From Calothrix sp. MO_167.B12 (GTDB lineage Bacteria > Cyanobacteriota > Cyanobacteriia > Cyanobacteriales > Nostocaceae), in contig JASJCJ010000002.1 of the NCBI GenBank assembly GCA_030066045.1, positions 1-64,000 on the forward strand: 64,000 bases of DNA, read 5' to 3'. The translations under genes and the position numbers were made by a program. Below, piece after piece: positions 42,952 through 53,284 of this stretch. Under the pieces are notes generated by a model, which was not told the origin of the DNA, did no database searches, and worked only from the letters and a program-made list of their open reading frames with translations. How positions within the stretch are numbered: position 1 is the stretch's first letter; every line of letters begins with the position of its first letter.

Positions 42952-43015
42952 AATGAATAGTTTGTTAATTGTTTAGAGACAGAATATTACAATTTAGAAG
43001 TGTGGTAATTTATTT

Positions 43016-43181
43016 AGGACTTACGCAACTGGCATATTTTGTCTGTAGGGGAGGCAAAATGCGGTGTAGATTTTCTGCCCGCATTATTGCCGTTGCGTGA
43101 CGTTGCGATCATATTTGAACGTAGCAATCAGACTTGTAACATCACGCACCAATGACCGATTGTAACAATTGCGTAAGTCCT
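43016..43181. mobile_element. MITE-like element, TIR AGGACTTACGCAA
   Basis: 166 bp. Left end AGGACTTACGCAA and right end TTGCGTAAGTCCT are perfect inverted repeats. This end sequence is common in cyanobacterial intergenic repeats. A degenerate relative is at 51713-51789. Confidence 0.85.
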
Positions 43182-43565
43182 GTTATTCACTAAAGAGCAA
43201 AATAGAGGTTATACTAGCGCATATAAATCCTATGTCTGAGTATAGTTGCAATCTTGGTAACTTTTTAACCATGACTGTAAATGCACCTAAAATTGTTATT
43301 CTTATTTTTATAAACAACAATAAATAAGCCTTACACATCAAGCAAATCAATGATTACAAGTATATTCTGATACAACTGTTCACATCTTTTTATCTTTTAG
43401 CTTAATGTTTTAGTATAACAAGTACTGAAGAACCCAAATAATTGCATAAAAGTAGGTAAATCAACCTTCAAAACATAAAAAGGAAAATTATTTTCTCTTT
43501 CTCCATGAGTATTGGGTTAAAGAGTCAGGTAAAATTACCCAATCTTTAATTTCTAAATATTTTTA

Positions 43566-44768
43566 TCAAGATGATTGTAAAGATTTTATCTCTGATAGCA
43601 TAGATGCGATCGCTTGCAATCCAAACAAGGATTCTAGTATTTCTCTCTCAATATATGTATTGGCAGAATTGGATAAACATTTGCAAATAGCCTCCGCAAA
43701 ATCATTAGCATTGTCAGCGATATTAAAGTAATCATGTAGTTGTTGTGGCAAACCAGCAATACCTTGGGGTGTAGAAACAATAGGTCTTTTAGCCGCTAAC
43801 ATTTCTATAGATTTAATACTAACACCACTACCAGTGAAAATGGGATTAATTAAAACCTTACCAGACTGATAAATTATATCGGCGGAGACTGGATTTATTT
43901 TTATATCTACTTCCGGCGTTTCTGTACATATTTGTTTGATTTTAGGCACTGGATTGGAGCCAGCTATGAGTACTTTAACTTCGGGGAATTTATCATAAAT
44001 TTTAGGCAAAATATTTGTTAAAAACCAGACTATACCAGCTACATTGTTATCATTATTAAGATTTCCTAAGAAGACTATATCATAGGGATAATTTGTTCTA
44101 GGTTGTACTAGTTTACCCTCACTGATATCTTTTTGAGTAAAATCTATCAGTGGTGGTAAGTAACGTCCGCTTGTCAGTCCTTGCTTTTGCCAAAAACTTA
44201 AATCATCAGCAGATATATCATAAAAGATAGCACTACTTTTTAATATGTATTTTTCGTAGCTCTCTAAATTAGTTAGGGACAATTGTTTTTTTAATTTAGC
44301 CAAACCAGTTGCCGATAATAGTAATCTCTGGTGATACAAATGTTCTATATTATGGGATCGCGTCACCAAGGGTACATTTAATTTTTTCCCTAAACTCATG
44401 GCAAGTTCGCCACCATGAATGCCATCTAAAAAAATGGCATCTGGATGGAAATTAGATACCTGAGAGATTAAGTTTTCTAGTTCTTCTCCTCTGACAATTC
44501 TAGAAGTTACTTCTAAAGGGTATGAGAATAAATCAATAATTTTTCTAGCAACAGCACAGGTATTTTTTTGATAAACGATGAAATGAGTCTGTTTAACATA
44601 CTGATTAATAGCTGTTAATTCCTCAGATGTTGGTGACTGATGAACCCATGTAATTAACTGTATTTCTACACCTAATTGAGAAATACCTTGAATTCGTCGC
44701 CAAATATCTACCCGCGCACCGTGATTAGGCGGATAAGGCATCTCGTGAGAGACTATAGTTATTTTCAT
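43566..44768 (-). CDS. Glycosyltransferase family 4 (GT-B)
   Basis: 400-aa cytosolic glycosyltransferase. The N-terminal half starts ITIVSHEMPYPPNHGARVDIWRR (donor/acceptor Gly-rich entry of GT4-like proteins). The C-terminal half has DIVFLGNLNNDNNVAGIVWFL, VLIAGSNPVPKI and ending SGVSIKSIEMLAAKRPIVSTPQGIAGL, where the conserved acidic E in SIKSIEMLA and the KxxE spacing match nucleotide-sugar binding. It builds a surface glycan with the other genes of the minus-strand cluster. Sugar specificity unknown. It is the last gene of the cluster before the MITE-filled gap. Confidence 0.86.
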   Translation of the reverse strand: MKITIVSHEMPYPPNHGARVDIWRRIQGISQLGVEIQLITWVHQSPTSEELTAINQYVKQTHFIVYQKNTCAVARKIIDLFSYPLEVTSRIVRGEELENLISQVSNFHPDAIFLDGIHGGELAMSLGKKLNVPLVTRSHNIEHLYHQRLLLSATGLAKLKKQLSLTNLESYEKYILKSSAIFYDISADDLSFWQKQGLTSGRYLPPLIDFTQKDISEGKLVQPRTNYPYDIVFLGNLNNDNNVAGIVWFLTNILPKIYDKFPEVKVLIAGSNPVPKIKQICTETPEVDIKINPVSADIIYQSGKVLINPIFTGSGVSIKSIEMLAAKRPIVSTPQGIAGLPQQLHDYFNIADNANDFAEAICKCLSNSANTYIEREILESLFGLQAIASMLSEIKSLQSS

Positions 44769-44959
44769 TGTAATTATATTAATTTTTAAGGGTTTTTAAT
44801 TTTATTTTTCCCATCCTGATATTGATTATTCACATCACAAATAAGATATTTTATTTATCTCCCAATTATCTTGCTTAATCGGATTTATGTGATGGATAAT
44901 TGACCTAAATTGCTGGCGTTTACGCCAAGCACAATAAATAAAAATGAATAAATTTTGCC

Positions 44960-45096
44960 CTAGGGACTGTTTTCAAACCTCACATTAACCTAAATTGTAG
45001 GTTGGGTTGAAGGACGAAACCCAACATTCTTCGTCGATTTGTTGGGTTTCACTCCGTTCTACCCAACCTACGAATGACTTTGAAAACATGCCCTAG
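44960..45096. mobile_element. MITE-like element 3, TIR CTAGGGACTGTTTTCAAA, with copy e of GTAGGTTGGGTT
   Basis: 137 bp between CTAGGGACTGTTTTCAAA and TTTGAAAACATGCCCTAG. The interior (44997-45071) is a complete GTAGGTTGGGTTGAAGGACG ... ACCCAACCTAC palindrome, so one repeat family sits inside another. The rest of the gap between the GT4 and FkbM genes holds no gene. Confidence 0.85.
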
Positions 45097-45131
45097 CAAT
45101 ACCCACATTACGAAAACATAAGGGTTTCAGT

Positions 45132-45974
45132 TTAAATCATCTGACAAAAAACTTCCATGTATCGATTAGACCCACTCTTTAATAGATTTTCTATATCTGT
45201 GGCATTCTTCCATTCAGACCAGTTAAATCCCTCTTGGCAATCAATAACATAATTAAACTTGACTAATCCTTGATATAAATCAGAGAGAATGGATATACAT
45301 TCTAAACCTTCTTCTAAAAACTCAGGAAGATTTAACTCAAATGAGAGATATTTTACTTTGTGGTTTAACCCTTTGATCACATTTTTTTCATACCCTTCAA
45401 CATCGATTTTTATCAAAGTAGGAATACCAAATTGAGCAATTAATTTGTCTAATGTTATGACATTGACTTGGTACGAATAATTAAAGCTTTGTAAGGAATG
45501 AAAGCGTGATAATGATACATCCTGTAAAACTTCTTTCCATTTAGGACTTAATGTATTATATGCAGAGCCTGGAGTATTAACATAAAATATTTGTTTACCT
45601 TCTTCTTCTCCTACGGCTCCTTCAATTATCTGAAGATTTTTATATTTCCAAAAACGCTTGTTGAGAGTTTTTATATTTGTTTTATCTGGATCAATAGCAA
45701 TCACATTTGTGCCAATCCTGAGAAAAATATCAGCCTTGTCTCCTTTATTTGCTCCAACATCAAACACCATATCTTCAGGTTTCAGCCCCAGAGATTTGTA
45801 AAAATTTATTTCCAACGCTCTTGATTTTAAGAAGCCTGACTGATTAAAGTTCATATAAATATCATACAAAAATGGTGCTCTATATTTTAAATAGTCATAT
45901 ATATTGATCCTTTGAGCTACGGTCTTTAAATTTTTATTTATATCTTTCATCTTGTCAGATATCTGAAAATACAA
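45132..45974 (-). CDS. FkbM family methyltransferase
   Basis: 280-aa SAM-dependent O-methyltransferase. Motif I is MVFDVGANKGDKADIFLRIG, followed by VIAIDPDKTN, IIEGAVGEEEG and the FkbM signature IKIDVEGYEKNVIKG. FkbM enzymes in polysaccharide clusters usually methylate a sugar hydroxyl. The first Met may be at 45950 (MKDINKNL) instead of 45974; neither is backed by a clear ribosome site. Same strand as GH9 upstream and GT4 downstream. Confidence 0.88.
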   Translation of the reverse strand: MYFQISDKMKDINKNLKTVAQRINIYDYLKYRAPFLYDIYMNFNQSGFLKSRALEINFYKSLGLKPEDMVFDVGANKGDKADIFLRIGTNVIAIDPDKTNIKTLNKRFWKYKNLQIIEGAVGEEEGKQIFYVNTPGSAYNTLSPKWKEVLQDVSLSRFHSLQSFNYSYQVNVITLDKLIAQFGIPTLIKIDVEGYEKNVIKGLNHKVKYLSFELNLPEFLEEGLECISILSDLYQGLVKFNYVIDCQEGFNWSEWKNATDIENLLKSGSNRYMEVFCQMI

Positions 45975-46106
45975 TTAATAAATGAGTGATAAAAATTGAA
46001 ATTTCAACTAAGTATCCTAACTAAATTATTTCTAGGATATGTTAGTAATAGTTTAACCTAATTAATGGTTTGCTTTTCCTGACTCAGCCCAATTTTGTGA
46101 GAGTCT

Positions 46107-48047
46107 TCAATTTAATTTAGTTGATTGACTTATTATTGTAAATTTAATTGGATTAGGCTTACAAAAATATGCTAATAGGTTAATATAGGTAGCCTGATAA
46201 TAGATTGCTGGCTCTGTTATAGTCCAAGAATCTTCTGAAAAACGTCTCCAAAAATTCCAGGCACTATTCCAATCTTTATATGCCTTTTGCGAGGGTTCAC
46301 CAAAAGGAGGAGAAACCTGTTTCACAGAATAGTATTTATTCGGTCCGCCAGACAACAACCCAGGTGCAGAACCGTACTTAGAATTAGTACCATCGTAAAT
46401 ACTACCGTTATGAAACCAGCTATGATATATTTCCATAACACTATTTTCTGCACCTACATTAGCACCTTTTTCCCCCATGTTGGTTAGGTAAACCCATGAA
46501 AGGGGATTACGACCATGAATATAGTGGAGATACTCTTCAGCATTCTGCTCGTAAAACTGGTTGCGTGACTCATCCACCTCCAATAATCTAGCGAATAAAA
46601 AGGTCATACCCCAGTTAGCTTTTACCTGATTAGAACCCCAATAATAATCCCAAATAAAAGCACGATATGGATCATCTTTGTTGATATCAAGATTGTTGAA
46701 CCAAGTAGTTGTAGTTTTGATAGCATTTTTAATTTCAGTCACCTTTGCCCGATCTGCGCCTTTAGTTTTGCTATAGGTCACATAGGCAAGTTGCTGAGAC
46801 CAAGGATGCTCTTTGCCTCCCATGGGATCGAACCAACCATCTTTTAGGGGTGTATAATGACTCTCAAAATATTCTTTATAGATAGTTTTGCCTGTTGTCC
46901 GGTAAAGTTCTGCTGCTGCCCATAGGCGATACATTTGATCATTTCCTTCCTCATCCCCTTGAGCTGCACAGCTTAATTTCCCTTTATCACCGTAGTCATG
47001 TCCGTCTTTGGGAGTTTTGTGGGAATTTTGCTCAAGATACTCCCAAGCTTTTTCTGAAGCAGTAATCAGTTGATTTGCATAGCTTGGGTAGACATTTTCA
47101 AATTGTTTAAATAAACGAGATGCATTAGCACTGCCAATAACTAAGCTAGCTGTTGCCCAGGTAGTAGGTTCAGTATAATACCTCCTCTTTTTATCATTGT
47201 CTGGTATTACTTCACCGCATTGATGACTGGAAACTCGGTTGGCAACAGATCCATCTGCCATTTGCATCCGTAAAATCCAATCTAATTCCCACTTAATTTC
47301 ATCTAAAATATCGGGAACGCCATTGCCACTTTCAGGAATATTGTAATTATCGGGAAATATACCGGGATTTATTTCATAAGCATTAATTAAATTCCACAGA
47401 GTTTTGGCGGTGAAAGAAACATATTTATTCATATCACCAGCATCGTGCCAACCACCATGAACATCCTTAGGTGGAGTTTTTTTCATATAGCTTTGTGCTG
47501 CTAAATCTTGATGAACTCCAATATGGCAAGCAGCATGAGTCCATTTCCCCCCATACTTGGTAGGAATTTCTGTACCACAACGTTGATAATAAAAAGCTCT
47601 CACCGCAGCTTTCATCACAGGATTATAGATATCATCCCGAATTTCAAAGCTATAGGAACGAACTTTATTAACTGGATCGTAAATATAGTAAGCACCTTGA
47701 GTTTTAAAGTTGCTGAAGTCTCCCCACCAAATTTGATCTCCAGAACTAGTATCTATTTTTTCATTTTTCCAAGGTACAACTGAACCAGTATATACAGTTG
47801 CGTCATTATCTTCTCGACGAATTTCAAACTTACCACCTGGCAAATAAGAAACCTGAGAATTTTGACCTTTTACAGGATTAGCAAATATAGCTACTTTTAC
47901 AGCTTGCGATCGCCAACCGAACTGGTCAATTATTATCTGTTGTGACAGGGAAAAATTCTGGGCATTCACACCGAAATTCGTCACGATAAATACTATAGAT
48001 AATCCCAGAAATATTCTTGCAGCTAATAAATTTTTTACCTGATTCAT
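46107..48047 (-). CDS. Secreted glycoside hydrolase family 9 (endoglucanase-type)
   Basis: 646-aa exported beta-glucanase-type enzyme. Signal peptide 1-30 (ILGLSIVFIVTNFGVNAQ). An Ig-like CelD_N domain spans about 35-135 (QIIIDQFGWRSQAVKVAIFANP). The GH9 (alpha/alpha)6 catalytic domain follows: GGWHDAGDMNKYVSF holds the catalytic base Asp pair, HGRNPLSWVYLTNMG the substrate-binding block, and near the end SWTITEPAIYYQATYINLLAYF contains the proton-donor Glu. Within an exopolysaccharide locus it probably trims or releases a beta-1,4-glucan-like polymer during export, as hydrolases do in bacterial cellulose operons, and is less likely to be digestive. 17 bp separate it from the DUF6492 gene upstream. 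Confidence 0.92.
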   Translation of the reverse strand: MNQVKNLLAARIFLGLSIVFIVTNFGVNAQNFSLSQQIIIDQFGWRSQAVKVAIFANPVKGQNSQVSYLPGGKFEIRREDNDATVYTGSVVPWKNEKIDTSSGDQIWWGDFSNFKTQGAYYIYDPVNKVRSYSFEIRDDIYNPVMKAAVRAFYYQRCGTEIPTKYGGKWTHAACHIGVHQDLAAQSYMKKTPPKDVHGGWHDAGDMNKYVSFTAKTLWNLINAYEINPGIFPDNYNIPESGNGVPDILDEIKWELDWILRMQMADGSVANRVSSHQCGEVIPDNDKKRRYYTEPTTWATASLVIGSANASRLFKQFENVYPSYANQLITASEKAWEYLEQNSHKTPKDGHDYGDKGKLSCAAQGDEEGNDQMYRLWAAAELYRTTGKTIYKEYFESHYTPLKDGWFDPMGGKEHPWSQQLAYVTYSKTKGADRAKVTEIKNAIKTTTTWFNNLDINKDDPYRAFIWDYYWGSNQVKANWGMTFLFARLLEVDESRNQFYEQNAEEYLHYIHGRNPLSWVYLTNMGEKGANVGAENSVMEIYHSWFHNGSIYDGTNSKYGSAPGLLSGGPNKYYSVKQVSPPFGEPSQKAYKDWNSAWNFWRRFSEDSWTITEPAIYYQATYINLLAYFCKPNPIKFTIISQSTKLN

Positions 48048-48064
48048 GTCTGGTATTTTTACAG

Positions 48065-48928
48065 TTAAGCAATTTGTTTTATTAGTTGCTGGTATTCTGG
48101 AACAGACATTCCTGATTTAGCTGATATCATTACAGTTAAATGCTCTGGTCGAATATGAGCAAAAAAATCTTGTAACTGCTCAGATGACATTACTTCTTCT
48201 AACCAGTACTCATGACAAATATTTTGTGGATCGCAATAATGTCCAGACTCATCCTTTAAGACTTGATCGACAAACATTCCATAAAGGATATATTCAGAAA
48301 AATCCCAGCAACTAGCAATGGTCTCAATCCATCCCCGTCCAGAAATATTTTCAAGATGTTGATATAATTTAAAAACATTTTCCCGTTTCCAAGTAATCAA
48401 ATTACCTATGTAGTTTGGAGCAGGAAAGTTCATCGGTGGTAATTCTAATAACTGAGTAGCGGTTTCATACCATTTGTAGTGTGTTTGCATTTGTATATCT
48501 ATGGCTTCAGGTTCGCGAAAAAAACGAATTTTACCATTATTAACAAAGCTGTGAAAGTTCAAAGGTCGTACAAAAATAACATCTGAATCCACAAACACAA
48601 AAACATCATGATTAATGTATTGGGCAATTGATAATTTTACAATTTGTTGTAATAACCAGTTGCGAATAGGAAGAGTTTTGAAGCTAAACCACCCATTTTG
48701 AAACAATGGTATTTTTTGAATCCACCAAGGTAGTACTGATTCTACTGTAATAATTTCAGTATTTGATTTATTTAATTTTTTAAACAGTGTTAGGTCTTTT
48801 CGATCTACAATTATGTAATGATTAATAGAAGTTGGTAAAAATTTTTCTATGCTCCAACATAAGAGTTGGCATCTTTCAAAATCTGGAGCATAACTAGGAG
48901 TAATCAGGCAAAAATCTGTTTTGTTCAT
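48065..48928 (-). CDS. DUF6492 family, glycosyltransferase-like
   Basis: 287-aa protein with a GT-A-like start (DFCLITPSYAPDFERCQLLCWSIE) and a metal-binding-type VFVFVDSDVIFVRPL, typical of DUF6492 proteins in polysaccharide clusters. W-rich segments (LPWWIQKIPLFQNGWFSFKTLPIRNWL) are family-specific. Probably a nucleotide-sugar transferase; unproven. No membrane segment. It is paired tightly with the GH9 gene and stands 327 bp after the GT2 gene. Confidence 0.8.
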   Translation of the reverse strand: MNKTDFCLITPSYAPDFERCQLLCWSIEKFLPTSINHYIIVDRKDLTLFKKLNKSNTEIITVESVLPWWIQKIPLFQNGWFSFKTLPIRNWLLQQIVKLSIAQYINHDVFVFVDSDVIFVRPLNFHSFVNNGKIRFFREPEAIDIQMQTHYKWYETATQLLELPPMNFPAPNYIGNLITWKRENVFKLYQHLENISGRGWIETIASCWDFSEYILYGMFVDQVLKDESGHYCDPQNICHEYWLEEVMSSEQLQDFFAHIRPEHLTVMISAKSGMSVPEYQQLIKQIA

Positions 48929-49255
48929 AAATTAAATTATAAATGTTTTTTTAATTATATTTTTAAAAGTATAGGTGAAGACTGATACTGTTTCTCGGCT
49001 TGATTGTATTAATATTATGAAACTTTATTTTTCTTCAAGGCTTCACAACTATTTAAATAAATATTCTCTTTTTGTGATCTTTTATAATTTTTCGTGCCTT
49101 ATTTATAAACCTATCCCACTAATCATATTCATTCTCAAAAATTTAAGCTGATTGATAAATAAAATTAAAACGAAAAATCAAGTTTTTCAAGCACATTCTA
49201 CTTGAAGAAGTAAGTATTTTTAGAATAGTGGTATAGGTTCATATTTCGGACGGGT
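48929..49255. other. AT-rich intergenic gap in the polysaccharide cluster
   Basis: 327 bp, very AT-rich, no gene or repeat recognised. It could hold an internal promoter for the DUF6492-GH9-FkbM-GT4 part. Confidence 0.45.
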
Positions 49256-50167
49256 CTAATTAAGGTGAGTTGCTTTAGGAAAGAGTTTCTTTCTATACAA
49301 CTCCCCAGACCCTGTTTGCATCTCAATACTTCGACGTACTGTCCACTCCAAAATAATCCCTAAACAGACAAACCGGTCACTTAGAGCCATGGGAATTTTG
49401 AACAGCGATGACAGGTAGTCTCTCACTTTTATCAAACCCGTTACAGGCTCTGAGATTTTTTTAACTTCCGGATCGTACCATTTAAGACGAGAGTAGTGAT
49501 CTTCTATTTTAGCCATGTAAGATTCGGGATGACTGCGACGACAAAACAGACGATCATTTGTATAACCTACCGGTCCCTGTAGAAGCATTTCATATGTAAA
49601 GTTCCGGTCAGATCCAACATAGCTGGCATTAAGGCTAGTTTTAGTAATGAAATCAGTCCGCATTAACCCCCAAAAATCGGTGAAATGTATTGTCCAGAGT
49701 ATTCTCCAGACCCGCTCACCCACATTAGGACTGTCAAATTGGAAGTCATCGTCGTAGGTTCCGACCTTATTCCCATAATTATCAATATCAAAACTCGGAC
49801 TATGAGCGATCGCCAACGACCGATCGCGCTCTAACAGTTCGACACATTGAAGGAGGTAATCTGGCTCCAAAACATCATCGTGTGCAGCCCACTTGAAGTA
49901 AGGTGCACCATCTGGCTGAAATACATAGTTACAGTTTGGGGCTGCACCAATATTCTTTTCCTGCCGATGATAAATGATGCGATTATCCTTACTAGCATAT
50001 TCGCGGCAAATGTCCTCTGTAGAATCAGTTGAAGCATTGTCACTAATTAGTAAGCGGAAATCAGTGAAAGTTTGTGCCAGGATGGAATCAATCGCATCAC
50101 GAATATAGTTTTCGCCATTGTACACTGGCATTCCGATAACTACCCTGGGCTGATGATTGGTAGACAT
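49256..50167 (-). CDS. Glycosyltransferase family 2
   Basis: 303-aa GT-A glycosyltransferase. The N-terminal nucleotide-sugar fold reads VVIGMPVYNGENYIRDAIDSILAQTFTDFRLLISDNASTD, with the metal motif WAAHDDVLEPDYLL replacing a simple DxD. No membrane segments. It adds one sugar to the repeat unit of the surface polysaccharide on the cytosolic side; donor unknown. It follows the flippase gene by 98 bp on the same strand. Confidence 0.9.
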   Translation of the reverse strand: MSTNHQPRVVIGMPVYNGENYIRDAIDSILAQTFTDFRLLISDNASTDSTEDICREYASKDNRIIYHRQEKNIGAAPNCNYVFQPDGAPYFKWAAHDDVLEPDYLLQCVELLERDRSLAIAHSPSFDIDNYGNKVGTYDDDFQFDSPNVGERVWRILWTIHFTDFWGLMRTDFITKTSLNASYVGSDRNFTYEMLLQGPVGYTNDRLFCRRSHPESYMAKIEDHYSRLKWYDPEVKKISEPVTGLIKVRDYLSSLFKIPMALSDRFVCLGIILEWTVRRSIEMQTGSGELYRKKLFPKATHLN

Positions 50168-50265
50168 AATTTTTCAGTGTTTCATTTACTGTTTATCAGC
50201 ATTTCATTTATCAAATCATAATCGGATTATGATTTGATAAATGAGATAGCTTCCATTCATTTTTG

Positions 50266-51576
50266 CTATATTATTTTCTCTTTATTGTTCTCTTTCTTAT
50301 ATAAAATATATACTATCAACCATAAAAATATCATTTTTAAACCATCTGAAATTAAAGTAGACCAAGCTGCTCCTTGCCAAGAGTATAAAGGAATTAGATA
50401 ATAGTTTAATGAAAGGTTAAGCAAGGCAGTAAATAATTGTAATATACTGCGAATATTCTGATATCCTGCTCCCGTTAAAGTATCAGCTGCTATCCACTGT
50501 ATGCCTATGATAAAAGGCATTGGCGATAACCAATATAAGATTGGAATTGAAGCTATATATTTATCACCCAATAAATAAGCAATAAAGGGAGCAAAAAGTA
50601 AATAACCTATAATCGCTATAATCCCGTAGATAAAAGCAATAGGTATGAGACGTTTAGCAAATTTCAAGGTACCAGAAACGCCAAATAATCCCTCTTTAAA
50701 GAATTTCCCATAAGTCGCTCCAAACATAGCAAGCATTGGTATATATGCTACTTCGATAAAACGGTAAGCAGCTGCGTATAAACCTGTAGCTTCTAATGTT
50801 GAAAGACTAGCTAGCATTGTTTTGTCAATACTAGCATTGATAGTATCAGAAGAAATACCTAGTGAAAAATATATTCCATGTTTAATATTCTCTTTTATTC
50901 GTGATAGTTTAGGTGCTGGCAAACCTAGCATATAATTGACAGAAAAAACTGATACTATTGCTGTAGTTACTGCTGCTAAACAATATAGAAATCCCCAAAC
51001 TTGTATATCATATATTTTAAAATAAGCTAAAGTGATTGCAGCTAATAACTTATTAAAATTAAATATAACTTGCAGCTTTGCTGTTATCTTATGGTAATTT
51101 ACAGATATAAATGCCATGCCAGAAAGGTTAGATATTGCCATACATAATATGTCAGACAAAAGAACAAAAAATATGACAGTAGAAGGGATAGATGTTGGCA
51201 AGATAACCTTTGCTACAAAAAATGCAAATAAAATTAATGCATTCCCTGATAAAAGAGTTGTGACAATTGCATTACCCCAGTATTCGTTAAATAAATCTTT
51301 GTTTCTAGAGACATTTTTAATGAGGATATCTCCACTTCCTAAAGTGGCAAAAGGATGTACAACTACTGCAAATGCACTGACACCCATAAATATGCCAAGA
51401 TTTTCTTTGCCTAGGGATCGTGCAATTAGAATAAAATATGCTGCTTGCATAAAAATCCCAATCGCTCTACCTGACATCATCCACAAAGTAGCACGGAATA
51501 ATTTATGTTGAAATAGACTAATAAGACGATTTTTTAATAATGCTAAATGCTTCATATTTATTGCCCATAAAATCAT
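50266..51576 (-). CDS. Oligosaccharide flippase (Wzx-like, MOP superfamily)
   Basis: 436-aa membrane protein with about 12-14 helices. The start (LFRATLWMMSGRAIGIFMQAAYFILIARSLGKENLGIFMG) is the hallmark first two helices of polysaccharide-biosynthesis MOP flippases. It moves lipid-linked repeat units across the membrane for polymerisation by the O-antigen ligase/polymerase-type protein encoded next door. The Met at 51555 (MKHLALLKN) may be the true start; the ORF adds MILWAIN. Confidence 0.9.
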   Translation of the reverse strand: MILWAINMKHLALLKNRLISLFQHKLFRATLWMMSGRAIGIFMQAAYFILIARSLGKENLGIFMGVSAFAVVVHPFATLGSGDILIKNVSRNKDLFNEYWGNAIVTTLLSGNALILFAFFVAKVILPTSIPSTVIFFVLLSDILCMAISNLSGMAFISVNYHKITAKLQVIFNFNKLLAAITLAYFKIYDIQVWGFLYCLAAVTTAIVSVFSVNYMLGLPAPKLSRIKENIKHGIYFSLGISSDTINASIDKTMLASLSTLEATGLYAAAYRFIEVAYIPMLAMFGATYGKFFKEGLFGVSGTLKFAKRLIPIAFIYGIIAIIGYLLFAPFIAYLLGDKYIASIPILYWLSPMPFIIGIQWIAADTLTGAGYQNIRSILQLFTALLNLSLNYYLIPLYSWQGAAWSTLISDGLKMIFLWLIVYILYKKENNKEKII

Positions 51577-51982
51577 TTATTTTTTACGTATATGTCATAC
51601 AAAAATATTGGTTATTCAGTATTTTCCCAATTCTCTGGATATCCCTCTCATTAGTAAAGAGAGATTAACTTTCAAAAGGCAAATAAATAAGCAGTTTTCA
51701 TTAGGACTTACCCACGGACAAGGTAAGCACAGTCATCGCCATGCAAGGAGCAATCCCAAACACCTGATTATAACGAGTGCGTAAATTCTATTCATATAAG
51801 ATATAAATTATAACTATCTATAGATTAGATTACCCAGAATGTTCATCAAATTACCAATAGTTAATAAAGTTTGTGATAATTTATAAATTGATTAATATTT
51901 ATGGTAATTACCCTGACCGGGAAAATACTTAGTAAAAAATACAAGGATTACTGGGACATCAATGATTATATCAATATAATTT
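51577..51982. other. Intergenic gap with degenerate MITE relative
   Basis: 406 bp. 51713-51789 has ends AGGACTTACCCAC / GTGCGTAAATTCT, a decayed relative of the AGGACTTACGCAA element at 43016. No gene. Confidence 0.55.
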
Positions 51983-53284
51983 TCAAGACTTATAAGATGG
52001 TTTTACTTCAGCTATTAAACGTGATGGATATTTTTGTGATTTTTCGGGAGGTATGAATATTGAAATCGACAATGCTGTATAAAGCACCCACAAAATATTA
52101 TTTTCTCCGACTAATCTACCTTCAGTAATAGTAGACATCACAATATATGTCAAATAGATCAATGGCCAAAGTCCATCCGTACCTGAAGTTACACGTGCTA
52201 ACCAAATTGAACGGGATATATTTATTACAAATCCAATCACATAAGTTAATAACCCAATTAAGCCGAATTCAAGCCACAACTCCAGCCAAGCATTATGGGC
52301 ATAAGGTACGGGCCAGCGAACTGCTCGAACAACATACGCAGATGGACCATCAAGTCCATTCCAGAATGATCCTAAACCATAGCCTAGCCAAAAACGTTTT
52401 TGGATCATGTCCCACGCAAAAGCCCAAATGTCTGTGCGCCCCGTTAAAGTAGCATCTTTACCAATGGCACTAAACAACATCTGTGAATTTTCAATGTAGA
52501 TAAAATAAGAAATCAGACCGAGTGTTATCAGCAATATAAATGTAGGAACCATAAACATATATCTCAATCGAAAAGTTCTATATAGGAATAGTGCAAAGAA
52601 TAGGACTAAGGTATTAACCATACTTGTAGTAGATCTCGCTAATAATAAGAGGACAATTACCAACCCCAGTCCCATATATAAAATAAACTTTCTTTTTGGA
52701 GAGATAATTGTTAACATGAAAATCAGAATTCCACTCAGGGCAAGTGCTTGACCAAAAAAATTTTTATGAGTAAAAATTCCTCTTATAGCCCCTGCGTGAA
52801 TTGCTCCCATAATGCCATATTTTGGCAGAGCAACAATAAAAATAGTACTTAATACTAAAATTAATATATATACAAGACCTAGAACTTTTACCTGATCTCT
52901 GAGGGAATAACGAGTCCCGAAATATAATCCGAATGTAGTTGTTCCAATTAACTGGATACAGCTTTTTATCGCTATTTCACGATTATAAGACCATGTTAAT
53001 GATGCAACAGCAATTGCCAGTATTAGCCAGATAATTTTATTGTTAGTGATATAATATACTGCTTTTTCCCAGCGAAGTAATAAAAAGAATATGGCACCAA
53101 TATAAGTTAGCAAATATAATAATACATTCACAGTTAAATTTACTGATGCAAAGTCAAACCCATCTCCTTCACTGGCTCCTCCAGATACAATTAGAGGCAG
53201 CCAGTCTGCGATATAATGGATAAGAGATACAACCGTAAAAACTAATTCAAAAAATATAAAATTTTTTCCTACTTTCGTTCCCAT
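51983..53284 (-). CDS. O-antigen ligase/polymerase family protein (Wzy_C)
   Basis: About 433 aa from the ATG at 53284 (MGTKVGKNF; the ORF begins five codons earlier). Ten or more membrane helices, with the Wzy_C core GAIRGIFTHKNFFGQALALSG (H and N motif) and a large outer loop GYGLGSFWNG ... VPYAHNAWLELWLEFGLIG containing the conserved HN. It polymerises or transfers lipid-linked glycan on the outer face of the plasma membrane. Its neighbours are a flippase and GT2s, so it likely belongs to the same pathway. Confidence 0.9.
   Translation of the reverse strand: MGTKVGKNFIFFELVFTVVSLIHYIADWLPLIVSGGASEGDGFDFASVNLTVNVLLYLLTYIGAIFFLLLRWEKAVYYITNNKIIWLILAIAVASLTWSYNREIAIKSCIQLIGTTTFGLYFGTRYSLRDQVKVLGLVYILILVLSTIFIVALPKYGIMGAIHAGAIRGIFTHKNFFGQALALSGILIFMLTIISPKRKFILYMGLGLVIVLLLLARSTTSMVNTLVLFFALFLYRTFRLRYMFMVPTFILLITLGLISYFIYIENSQMLFSAIGKDATLTGRTDIWAFAWDMIQKRFWLGYGLGSFWNGLDGPSAYVVRAVRWPVPYAHNAWLELWLEFGLIGLLTYVIGFVINISRSIWLARVTSGTDGLWPLIYLTYIVMSTITEGRLVGENNILWVLYTALSISIFIPPEKSQKYPSRLIAEVKPSYKS

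Larger units (their letters stand above)
42776..43565. other. Intergenic region with two MITE-like elements
   Basis: 790 bp separating the polyprenyl-sugar genes from the GT4 gene. Apart from the two elements listed below, I see no coding sequence. 43182-43565 is AT-rich with no recognised feature. Confidence 0.6.
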
